In this document: in pieces, positions 21,426 through 31,930 of the stretch
Numbering within the stretch: the stretch's first letter is position 1
Layout: the number at the start of each line of letters is the position of its first letter
Assembly: GCF_017591425.1 (NCBI RefSeq)
Contig: NW_024466421.1
Location: 558,001 to 622,000, forward strand
Source: Ochotona curzoniae
Lineage: Eukaryota; Chordata; Mammalia; Lagomorpha; Ochotonidae
Direction: 5' to 3'
Length of the DNA: 64,000 bases
Translations under genes and position numbers: made by a program
Notes under the pieces: model-generated
Database searches by the model: none
What the model saw: the letters and a program-made list of their open reading frames with translations, nothing else
Told to the model about the DNA's origin: nothing

Positions 21426-21896
21426 ATGTGGGCTGGAAGACACGTATGTGGTTTGTGGGACACACGTGTGGGCTGGAGGACGTGTGTGTGAATTGTGGGA
21501 CACACTTGTACGTTGGAGGACGTGTGTGCAGGGTGGAGGACGTGTGTGTGGTTTGTGGGACACATGTGTGGGCTGGAGGACATGTGTGTGGTTTGTGGGA
21601 CACATGTCGTGGAGGACGTGTGTGTGGTTTGTGGGACACACGTGTGAATTGTGGGACACACGTGTGGGCTGGAGGACGTGTGTGCAGGGTGGAGGATGTG
21701 TGTGCAGGGTGGAGGACGTGTGTGTGAATTGTGGGACACATGTGTGGGCTGGAGGACGTGTGTGGTTTGTGGGACACACGTGTACGTTGGAGGACGTGTG
21801 TGTGGTTTGTGGGACACACGTGTGAATTGTGGGACACACGTGTGGGCTGGGGGGCGTGTGTGCAGGGTGGAGGACATGTGCGTGCAGTGGAGCTTG
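21426..21896. repeat. GT-rich minisatellite of composite units
   Basis: Modules GTGTGTGGTTTGTGGGACAC, ACGTGTGGGCTGGAGGAC, GTGTGTGAATTGTGGGACAC and GTGTGCAGGGTGGAGGAC are strung together in varying order. Composite units of roughly 36-40 bp repeat 11-12 times, with a longer-range similarity between about 21640-21730 and 21800-21890. Alternating purine-pyrimidine stretches (ACACGTGTG) within units could adopt Z-DNA. Confidence 0.92.
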
Positions 21897-22960
21897 CACC
21901 ATCAGGGCATCGCAGAACAGGCTGTGACTGGGAAGAGGGCGGCCATGCAGTGTTAGCCGAGCTTCAGCAGGAGACAGTCTTGGAGGTCGTGGCTAAGAAT
22001 GTCTAGAGTAAAGGAAGATGGCGCCCTCAGCCACTACACACTCTGTTCCAAGCAGAATGAATGCCAGCAAGACGTCCCTGGCTGAGACCCGGGCCAGGCA
22101 AAAGCCCCAGAGCCACGGGAAGGAGGCAGATATAGCGCCCGGGAGGCACAGGGCGAGGGACAGAATCACCCACATCAACGGCCAGTCAGGGCCAGGCTGT
22201 CACCGCGGGCCCAGGGCAAGCTGCCCACCTGGGTGAGGGCAGAGAGCAGGCAGGAAGCCCACCCCCGACGGCTGTCATGGGGGTGTTGGTGCAGGAGGGC
22301 GAGTCCAAGGAGCTGTGTCTTCCTGAATTCTTCCAGTGGGGACGTAACTTGACATTATCACTGCCTGACAGCACTAAGGAGGACCAGGGCTCAGTCCACA
22401 GAGGGTGCAGCGGGTTGAATGCCACCCGGGTGCCCTGGCTCGCACCAGAGGGAGGCCCAAGATCAGGGAAATAGTGTTGGGGTTGGGGCTTGGAGGGGAG
22501 GTGGCCGAGAAGCCAGAGTGGCTGGGGAAGACGCTGGCCAGTCCACTTGCTCCATGGGGCCTTGCTCTGGGACCCTTGGCCTCTGGAGCAGCAAGAAAGG
22601 CTGGTCTGGCATGTGAGGGCAGCTAAGCAGGCCTAAACAGGGGCACAGTGCACAGCCTGCTGTCAGAGAAGCATGGCCCACCACGGCTGCGCAATAGGCA
22701 GGTTGTAAGGAGAGATGCCAATGGGATCTGTATTTCCGCACCCAGACATGTTCTGGCCAACGTATTCTAAAAGTATCGACGTCAGGTGTAGCTGGAAGTG
22801 ACACACTTGGTGAACCTGAGGAGAGTTCCTCTGAAGTTCAGAGAAGGACACAGCCGACTGCCCAGTGCACCTGGTAACCTTTCCTGGAGGGCGTGGTCAG
22901 GGTGACAGGAGTGAGCAAACAGGGGGTGGCAGGAAGGACAGCATGACCGTGCACTTGGCA
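21897..22960. other. Unique sequence, no gene identified
   Basis: Contains AAGATGGCGCC at 22015-22025, close to the YY1 consensus AAGATGGCGGC, overlapping the ATG of a 72-codon frame at 22018-22236. Neither is enough for a gene call. No SINE is recognised. Confidence 0.35.
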
Positions 22961-23520
22961 AGCAGGACAGAATGATCAGAGCAAAGAGGGGAATTCAGCG
23001 CAGTTCCTGGACACGAGACCCAGCAATCAAAACAGAGCAGTTCAATGTCAAAGGCAGCAAGCCCTGGTGTTCCCAAGCACTACAAAATAGTAAGGAAGAA
23101 ACGGAAGAGGGAAAAATCAGTTCATGTGATCTTTGTGAAGAAAAACCTAAAATGACAACATATGCTGATGTGCATAATAAAAGGTCTGATGGGGAATTCT
23201 CCCCGAGTGTTTGATAAGCCTGGCGGTAGCTCAGCCCCAAGCCCCGACAGCAGTTAGCGACAAGCCAGCCCCAGCAGGAACGCGGAAGAGTAACGCAAGA
23301 GGGAGACTCGGTCTGCAAATCATTCAAGCCTGGCAAATGGCTGGACCATGCTGGCCAGGTGATCCTGAGTGGCCCTTGGGTCCTGTGCCAGGCGCAGTGT
23401 GTGGGAGCTGCCCCCCGCAGGTGGCACTGCCCTGCACCAGGAAAGCGTGGAGGGCTGAACTTAAGAGCTTTCATGCGGAACAATCTCCTCCCCGGGGCTC
23501 CCTCCCCCACACCCCACACA
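22961..23520. other. A-rich unique interval of unknown origin
   Basis: From about 22990 to 23215 the + strand is rich in A. It carries an 80-codon frame (22972-23214) whose lysine- and glutamate-rich composition differs from the GC-driven chance frames elsewhere. I do not recognise the product, and see no splice or start context that would support a gene. A decayed retrotransposed fragment is possible. Confidence 0.3.
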
Positions 23521-23925
23521 ATACATGATTAAAGACCAACACAAGGATTTTTAAAACAAAGAAACCCTTTAAAACGCCTTGAAAGAATTATAGGATTTTT
23601 TTTCTGACAACCTGAGAACAAGAAATAACTTCCTGGACAAGACGCAAAGACAACGGCAGCACCTAAACAAAAGCCTGGCGAGGGCAACCGCAACACACGC
23701 TCAACTTGGGGCGCAAGCAGAGCAAGCAGCAGACACAAAAGGGAAACGCGGACCCAGGCCAGGAACTGGGCAGCGCACACAGCAAAGCGCCATTGTCCGG
23801 AAATAACTGCTGTCAACCCAGAGGAAGGAAAACAATGCAATAGAACAATAGCGGAAGGCTGAGAAGTCCCACTCAACAAAGGCCTTCGAGGAGCCAATCA
23901 CCGTCAAAGATGGATGGACTCACCC
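23521..23925. other. A-rich interval, possibly decayed retroelement
   Basis: About 400 bp of A-rich + strand (TGATTAAAGACC, AAAGAATTATAGG, CAACGGCAGCACC). The wording faintly recalls L1 ORF2-type sequence, but the match is not good enough for a call and every frame is broken. Unidentified. Confidence 0.25.
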
Positions 23926-24686
23926 TGAGTTGGGAAAGCAAAGTAAACAGCCGCACGCTTCCCAGCTCTCCAGAGCATCCATCAGTGATCTGACAGCACA
24001 GGGAGCCCAGGAGGGGCAGAGTGCAGGCACGAGGCGGCCGTCCGTCAGCACCGTGGACAGCAGCCCGGCCGGTCCAGCAGGGAGAACCCTGGGCATTCCA
24101 GCCCCAAAAATGCCACTTCCCGGCCTTCACGGCCAGTAGGTTCTTCTCAGTGCAGGCATCGTGGAAGCCCCCAGTCCCCGGACACAAGTGACCTATTCTA
24201 TTGTTTCCAAGTAGCCTACCTCGTGCCCTACCGTGCCATGAGACAAAAGGAAAGCAGTGAGAATTAATCATTCTGCAACTGCCCTTGCAAACACACCAGC
24301 TCAGCTAATGCAAGGTTTGCGGAAGATGCTCAGCGCTTGGCTTTTCTGCTTACTGAGTGGTTCTGTGCACGTGGGCTGTCGACTACCCTCCTTTTGAACT
24401 AGAAACGCAGGAAAGTCCCTGCGAGGAGATGGTTGTGGGTAGAGCATAGGCTGATCCATATCACGGCTGGTGGCCTGGGAGGCCGGGCCGGGCCCCGGAC
24501 AACTCCATGGGGCTGACATGGGGCCACTGCTCCAGCACCCAACAGGGCTGGCCCTGGACAAGGTGCTGAGCAAAACACACTTCAGCTCAGTCTTGATCTG
24601 AAGGACAATTCAGCTCAGATGTTGACATTAACCCACACAGACATTTTCTATTTATAAGAGATGGATTTAAACGGCTTTTGTAAAAT
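23926..24686. other. Unique sequence, no feature recognised
   Basis: Moderate GC, no array and no exon seen. It leads directly into a CSINE. Confidence 0.35.
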
Positions 24687-24977
24687 AAGGCCAACGTAGT
24701 GGTTTAACAGGCTAATTCTCCAGTGAGAATCCATGTTTGGCTGGCCAAACAGGCCTGGCTGCTGTTTGTTCCACTTACTCCATTTCCCAACCCAGCTCAC
24801 TGCTGATGGCCTAGGAGGACGGCCTAAGTCCTTGAGACCCTGCACCCACATGGGAGACCTGGACGTAGATCTTGGATCCCAGCTTCGGATTGGGGGAGTG
24901 AGCCAGCAGGTGGAAGAGCTCTCTCTCTCTCTCTGTAACTCTGAATTTCTAAGTAAAATAAGTCTTTCAAAAAGTTT
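24687..24977 (+). mobile_element. CSINE
   Basis: Head AAGGCCAACGTAGTGG, then a body with CCACTTACTCCATTTCCCAACCC, CTTGAGACCCTGCACCCACA, GGGAGACCTGGACG and GGAGTGAGCCAGCAGG, a (CT)n run at about 24919-24935 and the end AAGTAAAATAAGTC. The family's tRNA-like head is altered; the rest is well kept. Confidence 0.92.
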
Positions 24978-25320
24978 ACGTAAATGTGTGCTCTGAAAAC
25001 ATGATGCACATTTCAGTATATTTTTGTACCACAATAGTGTTTTCTCTGAATTTCATTTTCCACAAACTGTTGACCTGGGAGTGACAGATCAGGGGGAGTT
25101 CCCCCTAACTGGCTCGCTCCCCAAAGGCCACAGCCACAGGCCAGGAGCGCATCTCCCACGGCGGGCACGGACCCGCTGCCAGAGCTGTCATCTGGCACAC
25201 TGAGGGGAGCTGGACCTCGACGTGGCAGGGTGGGAGGTGGACCTCTCCCTGCCGTTTCACCACTAGGGCAACACCTGCCCCGGTCCCTTCTGTGATGTGA
25301 CATCTGAGTCTGAGTACTTC
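24978..25320. other. Unique spacer between two CSINEs
   Basis: About 340 bp with no feature I recognise. The two flanking CSINEs are in opposite, tail-to-tail orientation. Confidence 0.4.
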
Positions 25321-25610
25321 TTAAGAAATATTTGTTTTATTTGTTTGAAAGGAAGTTTCAGAGAGAGAGGGAGAAGGCAAGAGAGAATCTTCCATCTGTC
25401 GTTCTCAGAAGGACCACAATGGCCGGAGCAGGGCCTGGAGCTCCGTTCAGGTCTCCCACACGGACGGCAGGGAACCCAGTCCTCGGGCCAGCCCCCGCTG
25501 CAGTCCCAGACACAGTAACAGAAAGCTGGATTGGAAGTGGAGCCCGTGAGCTGCTGCCCGTCTGGGACGCCAGCACTGCAGGCTGCTGCTTCATGTGCCA
25601 CGCCAAGCAA
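25321..25610 (-). mobile_element. CSINE, minus orientation
   Basis: The complemented tail (GAAATATTTGTTTTATTTG) is followed by GAGAGAGAGGGAGAAGGC, a CACAATGGCCGGAGCAGGG block, CAGGTCTCCCACACGG, GATTGGAAGTGGAGC and the head near 25590. Full-length layout. It ends about 65 bp before the hairpin at 25674. Confidence 0.92.
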
Positions 25611-25673
25611 GCCTCCCAGAGGCCTTCACAATAAAAAGTTCTGTTTTGTCTCTCAGTCCTGGTGACGGGAAGG

Positions 25674-25755
25674 CCACGCAGCCTGATGTGGGCACTGCAC
25701 AGAGCTGGGCTGGGAAGGGGTCGGCTCTGTGCAGTGCCCACATCAGGCTGCGTGG
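25674..25755. repeat. Perfect 32-bp inverted repeat (hairpin)
   Basis: The left arm 25674-25705 (starting CCACGCAGCCTGATGTGGGC) is the exact reverse complement of the right arm 25724-25755, with an 18-nt spacer at 25706-25723. Pairing extends by two more GC pairs past a one-base bulge. It is not part of a CSINE and has no other copy in the window. It most likely arose by a template switch or short inverted duplication. Confidence 0.96.
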
Positions 25756-28527
25756 GCCTTGTGGATGCTGCGTACGCGGCACGGCAGTCCTCACAGGCAC
25801 ACGGACTCACCCAAAGCCCGGTGTGAGGGTCATGACCCTGAGGCTGACAGCAGCTGTGACACCCTGTGAGCAGGGAAAGGCAGCAGCCTCGGCTCCTGTG
25901 GCCAGGCGTGGCGTGTGTGTGAACACACACGCATACCTGGTGCTCCTTAGGCACAGCCGGCAGTTCAGGGCGCTTCTGCCTCTGGCCTTGTGGGCTCGGT
26001 GAGCAGGCCCAAGCTCCCTGAGGTGTGTCGACTTCCTGAAAGCCGTGGAGCTGGAGCAGGAGTCTGGCCTGACCCACCCAGCCCAGCTTACAGCCTTGGG
26101 CATGATGCCAGCAAAGAACTATTTGGCTGGCGCCGGCTGCTGGAGCTATAGCCCACGTAGTCGTGAACATGGAATCCTAACCCTCCTATATCACACAGGA
26201 GTGAATTGAGAGCACATCTCAGGCCTGAAAGTGACATGTGGGCACAATGGATGCTTCTAGAAGGAAGTCTCTGGCCTTGGGCTGGGCAAGCAATTGACAA
26301 ATGGTGGCCCACGGCCAAAGCCAGCCCCAGGCCTGCTTCCATCTGGCCCGTAAGCAGGGAATGGATTTACATTGTTAATGGCTAGCACATGCTCTCACAT
26401 GCAGGGCAGTCACCCTAGGCGGGTGAGGGCAGCTGTCCTCTCAGCCATGAGCTCTGTCTGCACTGGCTCAGGCCCCGGCCTCTGTCGCAGGCCCAGCACC
26501 TCCTCACACGAACCCCGGAATGGTTCCCCTCCCAGCCCTCCCCAGACACCCACCTGCAGCAGGTAATGTGTGTACCTGATCCCAGGAGCTGTCTCAGGCC
26601 ACAAGAGCTCTTTCCCAGCTCTGCTAGCTCCTACAGATGAGATGGCAGAGGCCAGCTGGCCAGGTGGAGGGGTCACAGAGCCGTCTTGCCCACCTGCTGC
26701 CTGCCAGGAGCAGGCTGCAGAAACCTCAGACCGGAGGCCTGAGCGGAGATGGACAGGCCCCCCTGCCCAGGCCCCATGTTGTCCCAGTGCTACTTAACGC
26801 TCTTGCAAGTTATCAGACAGCATGCTCATTAGCCAGCGAGAGCTGTGTGGAAGCTTCTGGGGTGGGGGTGCACAATGTGCGTTGGGTGATGTGTGACGAC
26901 AGACAGGCCAAGGTCAGAGTCTCGATGGTGCCGCATCCTGTCAACGTGCTGCTCACCACCCAGGGCAGTGCGAGCAACATGCCAAGGACGGGCGAGGACG
27001 GGGGCACGCACGTGGCCGTGGGAGGCAGGAGGGTGTGCGGGCGCCCATCGCCATGGGACACAGGGTGCCCCACTGTCTGAGGCCACCGAAAGCCATAGCT
27101 TGGGTGGCTCCTACCAAGGGCCAGAGGCCAAGGGCGAGGTCAGGCAGGGCAAGGCTAGGTAGCATGTGTGAGTGCGGGGGGAAAGTGCAAGCTGCAGGCG
27201 TGGTAAGCGCAGGCAGAGGCAAGCTCAGCTCCCCCAGCAGGCACGTGGCCCACACACACTCCTGTAACGGGCATTCATGCTTATGTGTGCAAGACTGCAC
27301 GTGTCTGCAGCTCCGATGCCTGCGCCGCCTCCCCTGCCCACCACATCTCCTGCCATCACTCTTCAAAACTTGATTTTTGTGGCAGCGGGAACAGAACTCC
27401 CCCAGGCTCCAGCCCCAGGGAGGGCAGCCAGGATACCTGCTGGGGTGGGGCTGGGCTTGGATTCCAGCCCCCGGGAGTCCCGAGGGTCCCTGTCCTGCAT
27501 GCTGGGTAGGCACTGGTGGGCAGGAGTGATTTGTAAACAGCCACTCTGCTGAGCCAGTTCCTGGGACAGGAGCTGAGCGCAGCCCTGGGTCACGTCCATC
27601 CCACTGTGGCCTGAGCCAGCTGACACCAGTCAGCAGCAGTGCTGGGCGTGGCAGCCACGAGCAGATGTGGGGTTGCACTTACAGCCAGTCCTCAGGGATC
27701 AGACACGCTGGCAGCCCCAGCTCCTGCACGTGACGGGGGACCAGAGGCCACCACATGTGAGAGGGCAGAAAACTGCCCAGCACACTCACTCGGTGGGAAC
27801 CGAGATTCTCCTGCAGTTTGCCTGGAAGTGGCTGGGACCAGGACTCGCTGGCACTGCTTTGAACAAGTTTAGGAGACAAGTGCCATGTCCGCCGTGAGGA
27901 CTGGCTGGGGACAAGGCGGCAGGCCAGAGAAGGAAGCAGCTCTGAGCCGGCCCCTCCTGTCCAGGGCTGAGAGCAGAGGACAGGTGGAGCCCTGAGAGAG
28001 ATAGAGGACCTGGCATCAGGTGAGTGGCTGTCCGCTAACCACAAGCCAGGGCTGGAGTCCACACGCCTCCGGGAGCTGGGGTACCCCCTGCCCGCAGCCA
28101 GCAATGGACACTGCAGGCCGACAGTAGCAAGGCTTTCCTTGCTGACTGTGGCTTAAATGGCCCCGCAGCAGCTCCTTTCCCAGGCCCCCCGATCACAGCT
28201 CAGTCCCTGCCCCAGGCTTCAGTCCGAGTGGACTCTAGACACAGAGCTTTGCCCGCTGTGAGCTCCATTGGCTGCAGACCCGCGGAGCTGGGTGCAGTAG
28301 GCGGGCCTAGTGTGAAGCCACGTGGTCTGTGATCTTGGGTTCTGCAGAACGAGGAAGCAAATGGACCCTCACCGGCATGCAAACCAGCTTTCCACTAACA
28401 TACAAAATGACAAGAAGTGTTGATGATGCGAGATTCAGAAGCAGAAAAATGGTCTTTGTTCTGTACCCTCCCCCCGGGCCCTGGATGCACACACAGACTC
28501 AAGGGGTCTACACATAAAACTCCACCG
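25756..28527. other. Unique sequence, no gene identified
   Basis: Largely GC-rich, with overlapping frames on both strands (for example the 241-codon minus frame at 26953-27678) and no recognised domain. No array or SINE seen. Confidence 0.4.
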
Positions 28528-28865
28528 AGGGGCGGATGCTGCAGCTCAGTGGCTCAGCTGCTCACCGTTACACCGGCATCCCATACGGACATCGCGTCAA
28601 GTCCTGGCTGCTCCACTTCCCACCCAGCTCCCTGCTTGTGGCCTGAGAAAGCAGTAAAGGATGGCCCAAAGCCTTGGGACCCTGCACTCACATAGAAGAC
28701 CTGGAGGAGGCTCCTGGTTCCTGGCTTCTGATCAGCTCAGCTCCAGCTCTTGTGGTCACTTAGGGGGTGACCCAGCAGATGGAAGCTCTTTCTCTGTCTC
28801 TCCTCTCTGTGAATCTGATCTACTTTTCCAATAAAACAAATAATAAATAAATCTTAAAAAGAAAG
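28528..28865 (+). mobile_element. CSINE, full length with A-rich tail
   Basis: Starts GGGGCGGATGCTGCAGCTC. Next come ACCGGCATCCCATACGG, CTGCTCCACTTCCCACCCAG, TTGGGACCCTGCACTCACAT and GGGGGTGACCCAGCAGATGG, then a CT-rich stretch and AATAAATAAATCTTAAAAAG. The clear tail makes this one of the younger-looking copies here. Confidence 0.95.
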
Positions 28866-29431
28866 AGTCAGTGCTGCTGGGGTCCGCAAGAAGAGGCCTG
28901 TGCCTGACCTCAGGGCACAAGGGGTGACCAGTGAATGGCAGGTGTCTGGGGGCGTGTCTAGACAGCTCAGCTCAAAGGTGGAACCCAGGGCCGGCACTGG
29001 GTCTGAGGCTACACTGCCTTGAGGGGCAAGCCTCCCCCAGGTCCAGGAGACGGGGTTGATCCCAGCTTGGGCCCGGATTCCAGCTTCCCGCTCACACCTC
29101 CCTGGCTTCATGCTTCGGCCTGGGGCATGCAGCCATGGATGGACGTGTGCTGCTTCTTGGGCCCCAAACCCCGGCTGGTCCCCTGCAATAGTGCAGACGG
29201 CCCGACCAGGGGCACTTGATAATCAGCCATTCAGGATTGTCCCTTTGCATGGTGGTCACTACTGTGCAGATGGAGGACAGAGTGGCTGGTGTGGGGCCGG
29301 ACCATGTGTGCCACCAGGGAGCGGGGACAGCATCGCATTCCTGCATATCAAAGCTGCTGAGGACTGATGGAGGCAAACACTGGGTGGTCAGGAAATCAGG
29401 CTGGGAAGACAGGTGGGGCTGGGTCTCCCAT
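28866..29431. other. Unique sequence, no feature recognised
   Basis: Unique sequence between CSINE and the CA microsatellite. Nothing is identified in it. Confidence 0.4.
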
Positions 29432-29452
29432 CACACACACACACACACACAC
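29432..29452. repeat. (CA)n dinucleotide microsatellite
   Basis: About ten uninterrupted CA units. Pure alternation makes it a potential Z-DNA former and a likely length polymorphism. Confidence 0.95.
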
Positions 29453-29516
29453 TGATTCCACCATGCTGGGACTCAGAGCAGCCACGCTGTGATGCTCCCT
29501 GGGCAGTATCAGAGCT

Positions 29517-29782
29517 GGGGTTGGCGCTGTGGGTTTGAGTCCCAGGGGCTCCACTTTGGACCCAGCTCCCTGCTAATGCAGCTTGGTGAGCAGTGGAGGA
29601 TGGCAAAGTGCTTGGGGCCCTGCACCCACATGGAGGACCCAGAAGCAGCTCTTTGCTTGGATCAACTCAGCTCTTTCCGTTGCAGGTATTTGGGGAGTGA
29701 ACCGGCAGATAGAAAATCTTTCTCTCTCTTGGTCTCTCCTCTGTAAATCTTCTTTCAAATAAAAATAAATCTTAAAAAAAGA
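29517..29782 (+). mobile_element. CSINE with internal deletion
   Basis: It opens GGGGTTGGCGCTGTGG but jumps straight to GTTTGAGTCCCAGGGGCTCC, so about 35-40 bp of the head (part of the tRNA-like region) is missing. The rest is complete, ending CAAATAAAAATAAATCTT. The B-box-like GGTTTGAGTCC remains. Confidence 0.92.
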
Positions 29783-29785
29783 GAA

Positions 29786-30580
29786 ACTATCAGAGCTGAA
29801 AGTCTTCAAATCTTTTGATGGAGAAAGAATTTCAAAGGAAAACATTTTTAAACTTTTCTCCACACGGAACGAAAACACTCCTGTTTCTCACAACACATCG
29901 TTCCAAAATAAGCACACATCGGTGGGAGAGGGCACCGTGCGACCGCCAAGTGAGGGCCTGGCCACGCGAGGACTGGGAAACGGGAGATCTGGGATTCAAC
30001 AAGCGGTGTGGGGGAAAGCACACACCCGTACCGACCGGCCTGGTGGACCCGAGAAAGCGGGGCCAGCCGGGGCCACGTCAGGGTGACGAGCCACGGAGAC
30101 TGCCCAGTGCCAGGAGTGAGGCCCGGAGGACTGTCTGCCTGGCACCCCTGAGAAATGCAACCAGGCCTGTGCCTGGCACCCGGCAGGTATGTGGCTGGGC
30201 ATCCCATCTCCCCATGTGCATCAGCGGAGCAGAACGCCCATGGCCCCACTCGAGGACCCGTCGAAGCAGAGTGAGGGCTGTGTGGTAGGACCAGGCGGGG
30301 ACACGGTGCCACAGTTACCCACGGCAGCCACACATGCCCTTCTGTGGTCCTCAGCCCCCACAGCTCCCACTTCCTGGCTAATTTCCCAATCTCTCCAGAT
30401 GCCACGGGCCGGGGCAGGCCAGACAGAAAATGACTCTGCTCACCGCCCCCATCAGTCATCGCCTTGTGCTGGCAACACTCCCGCCTTTCCTGGAAACCAG
30501 AGGGCACCGTGGGAACAATTAATTCTACCCAATAGAGCCTGCGCCCCACCCTCCAGGGCAGCCCTCTCAGTCTCTGCCAT
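29786..30580. other. Unique sequence, no gene identified
   Basis: The 451-codon minus frame covering 29848-31203 owes much of its length to the 40-bp array beyond 30580. In this unique part it has no domain I recognise. Confidence 0.4.
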
Positions 30581-31010
30581 CTGTCCTCCTGGAAGCCAGG
30601 GATGCCGAGGTCTGCATCGTCTGTCCTCCTGGAAGCCAGGGATGCCGAGGCCTGCATCGTCTGTCCTCCTGGAAGCCAGGGATGCCGAGGTCTGCATCGT
30701 CTGTCCTCCTGGAAGCCAGGGATGCCGAGGTCTGCATCGTCTGTCCTCCTGGAAGCCAGGGATGCCGAGGCCTGCATCGTCTGTCCTGGAAGCCAGGGAT
30801 GCCAAGGTCTGCATGTCTGTCTGGAAGCCAGGGATGCCGAGGTCTGCATCGTCTGTCCTCCTGGAAGCCAGGGATGCCGAGGTCTGCATCGTCTGTCCTC
30901 CTGGAAGCCAGGGATGCCGAGGTCTGCATCGTCTGTCTGCGTGGAAGCCAGGGATGCCGAGGTCTGCATCGTCTGTCTGTCCTCCTGGAAGCCAGCGATG
31001 CCGAGGTCTA
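30581..31010. repeat. 40-bp minisatellite, about 10 copies
   Basis: The core GGAAGCCAGGGATGCCGAGG then TCTGCATCGTCTGTCCTCCT repeats every 40 bp (for example at 30601, 30641 and 30681). A few copies are shortened by 3-10 bp, and the last copies insert CTGT. Low divergence implies recent expansion and probable VNTR behaviour. Open frames on both strands (GSQGCRGLHRLSSWKP-type) are repeat-derived. Confidence 0.97.
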
Positions 31011-31387
31011 TGACCTGTGTTGCTGTATTTTTTCTCTCATGCTCTTCCCCCACAGGGCTTGTGGTGGTGAGGCAAAGGGCGGCTTCCCCTGGGTGTAATT
31101 GAAGCTCCTTGGTTCTCAGCCAGACACCAGAGGGGCCGGTGGTCGCTGGGTTGCCTGTCTCTGCCAGCTTGGTTGGTGGAGTGTGAAGAAGCTGCAGCCA
31201 CACTCACCTGTGGACCACCTTGAGGTCACGCAGGCAGGTGCGCTGGGAGGCTCAGGGCCACAGGTGGCTGAGCCTCTGACCCTCAGGAAAGCTGCTGGAC
31301 CAGCGTGGAGCTGGCCCCTCTGCTGGTCTGTGCAGTCGGGCAGTGAGGTAGCCTAAGGTGGCCCATCCAAGCTCACTCGAGTTAGGA
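31011..31387. other. Unique spacer
   Basis: About 370 bp with no identified feature, between the 40-bp array and a CSINE pair. Confidence 0.35.
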
Positions 31388-31652
31388 AGAAGGCCCAGAC
31401 ACTTAGCCTGGTGGTTAGGACCCCGGTATCTCACTCTGGAGTGCCCAGGTTCACAGCCCAGCTCTGCTGTTGACCGCAGCTTCCTGCAGAGGCAGACCCA
31501 GAGATTCAGCGGGTGACTGGCTCAGGTGGGGGTACCCCCATCGTGTTCCTGGCTCCTGGCTTCTGTCCCAGCCTAGCCAGAGCTGCTCTCCATGTCTGGG
31601 CCACGAACCAGCAGACAGCTGCCTCTGTCTCTTTACCTCTAGTTTGTCAAAG
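31388..31652 (+). mobile_element. CSINE, diverged, plus orientation
   Basis: Blocks AGGCCCAGACACTTAGCCTG, AGGACCCCGGTATC, GTGCCCAGGTTCACAGCCC and TGTTCCTGGCTCCTGGC follow the CSINE order, but the tail is absent: the element stops where a minus-strand copy begins. The central part is shortened. An older copy than its neighbour. Confidence 0.7.
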
Positions 31653-31930
31653 TCAGATTTACAGAGAGAGTAGGAGAGACACAGAAAAAGATCTTCCATC
31701 CATTGGTTCACTCCCCAGTTGGTCGTAATGGCCAAAGCTGAGCCAGTCAGAAGCCAAAAGTCAGGCGCTTCTTCTGGGGTCTCCTATGTGGGTGCAGGGT
31801 CCCAAGGACTTGAGACATCTGCTGCTCTCTTAGCCACATTGGCAGGGAGCTGGATGGGAAGTGAAGCAGCCGGGACTCAAACCCACAGCCCCTGGGATGT
31901 TGGCACTGTACACTGAGCTCCCCTCTCTAG
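31652..31930 (-). mobile_element. CSINE, minus orientation
   Basis: CAGATTTACAGAGAGAGTAGG, CATCCATTGGTTCACTCCCC, GGGTGCAGGGTCCCAAGGAC, GGGAAGTGAAGCAGCCGGG and a head ending near 31930. It abuts the preceding + copy tail to tail, forming an imperfect inverted repeat of about 540 bp. Confidence 0.92.

Noticed and set aside
21105..21896. CRISPR-like array
   Set aside because: The repeats are direct tandem units without unique spacers of constant size, and the sequence is clearly mammalian.
23521..23925. L1 ORF2 fragment
   Set aside because: The resemblance is to overall A-rich wording only. I could not align a continuous motif, so I left it unidentified.
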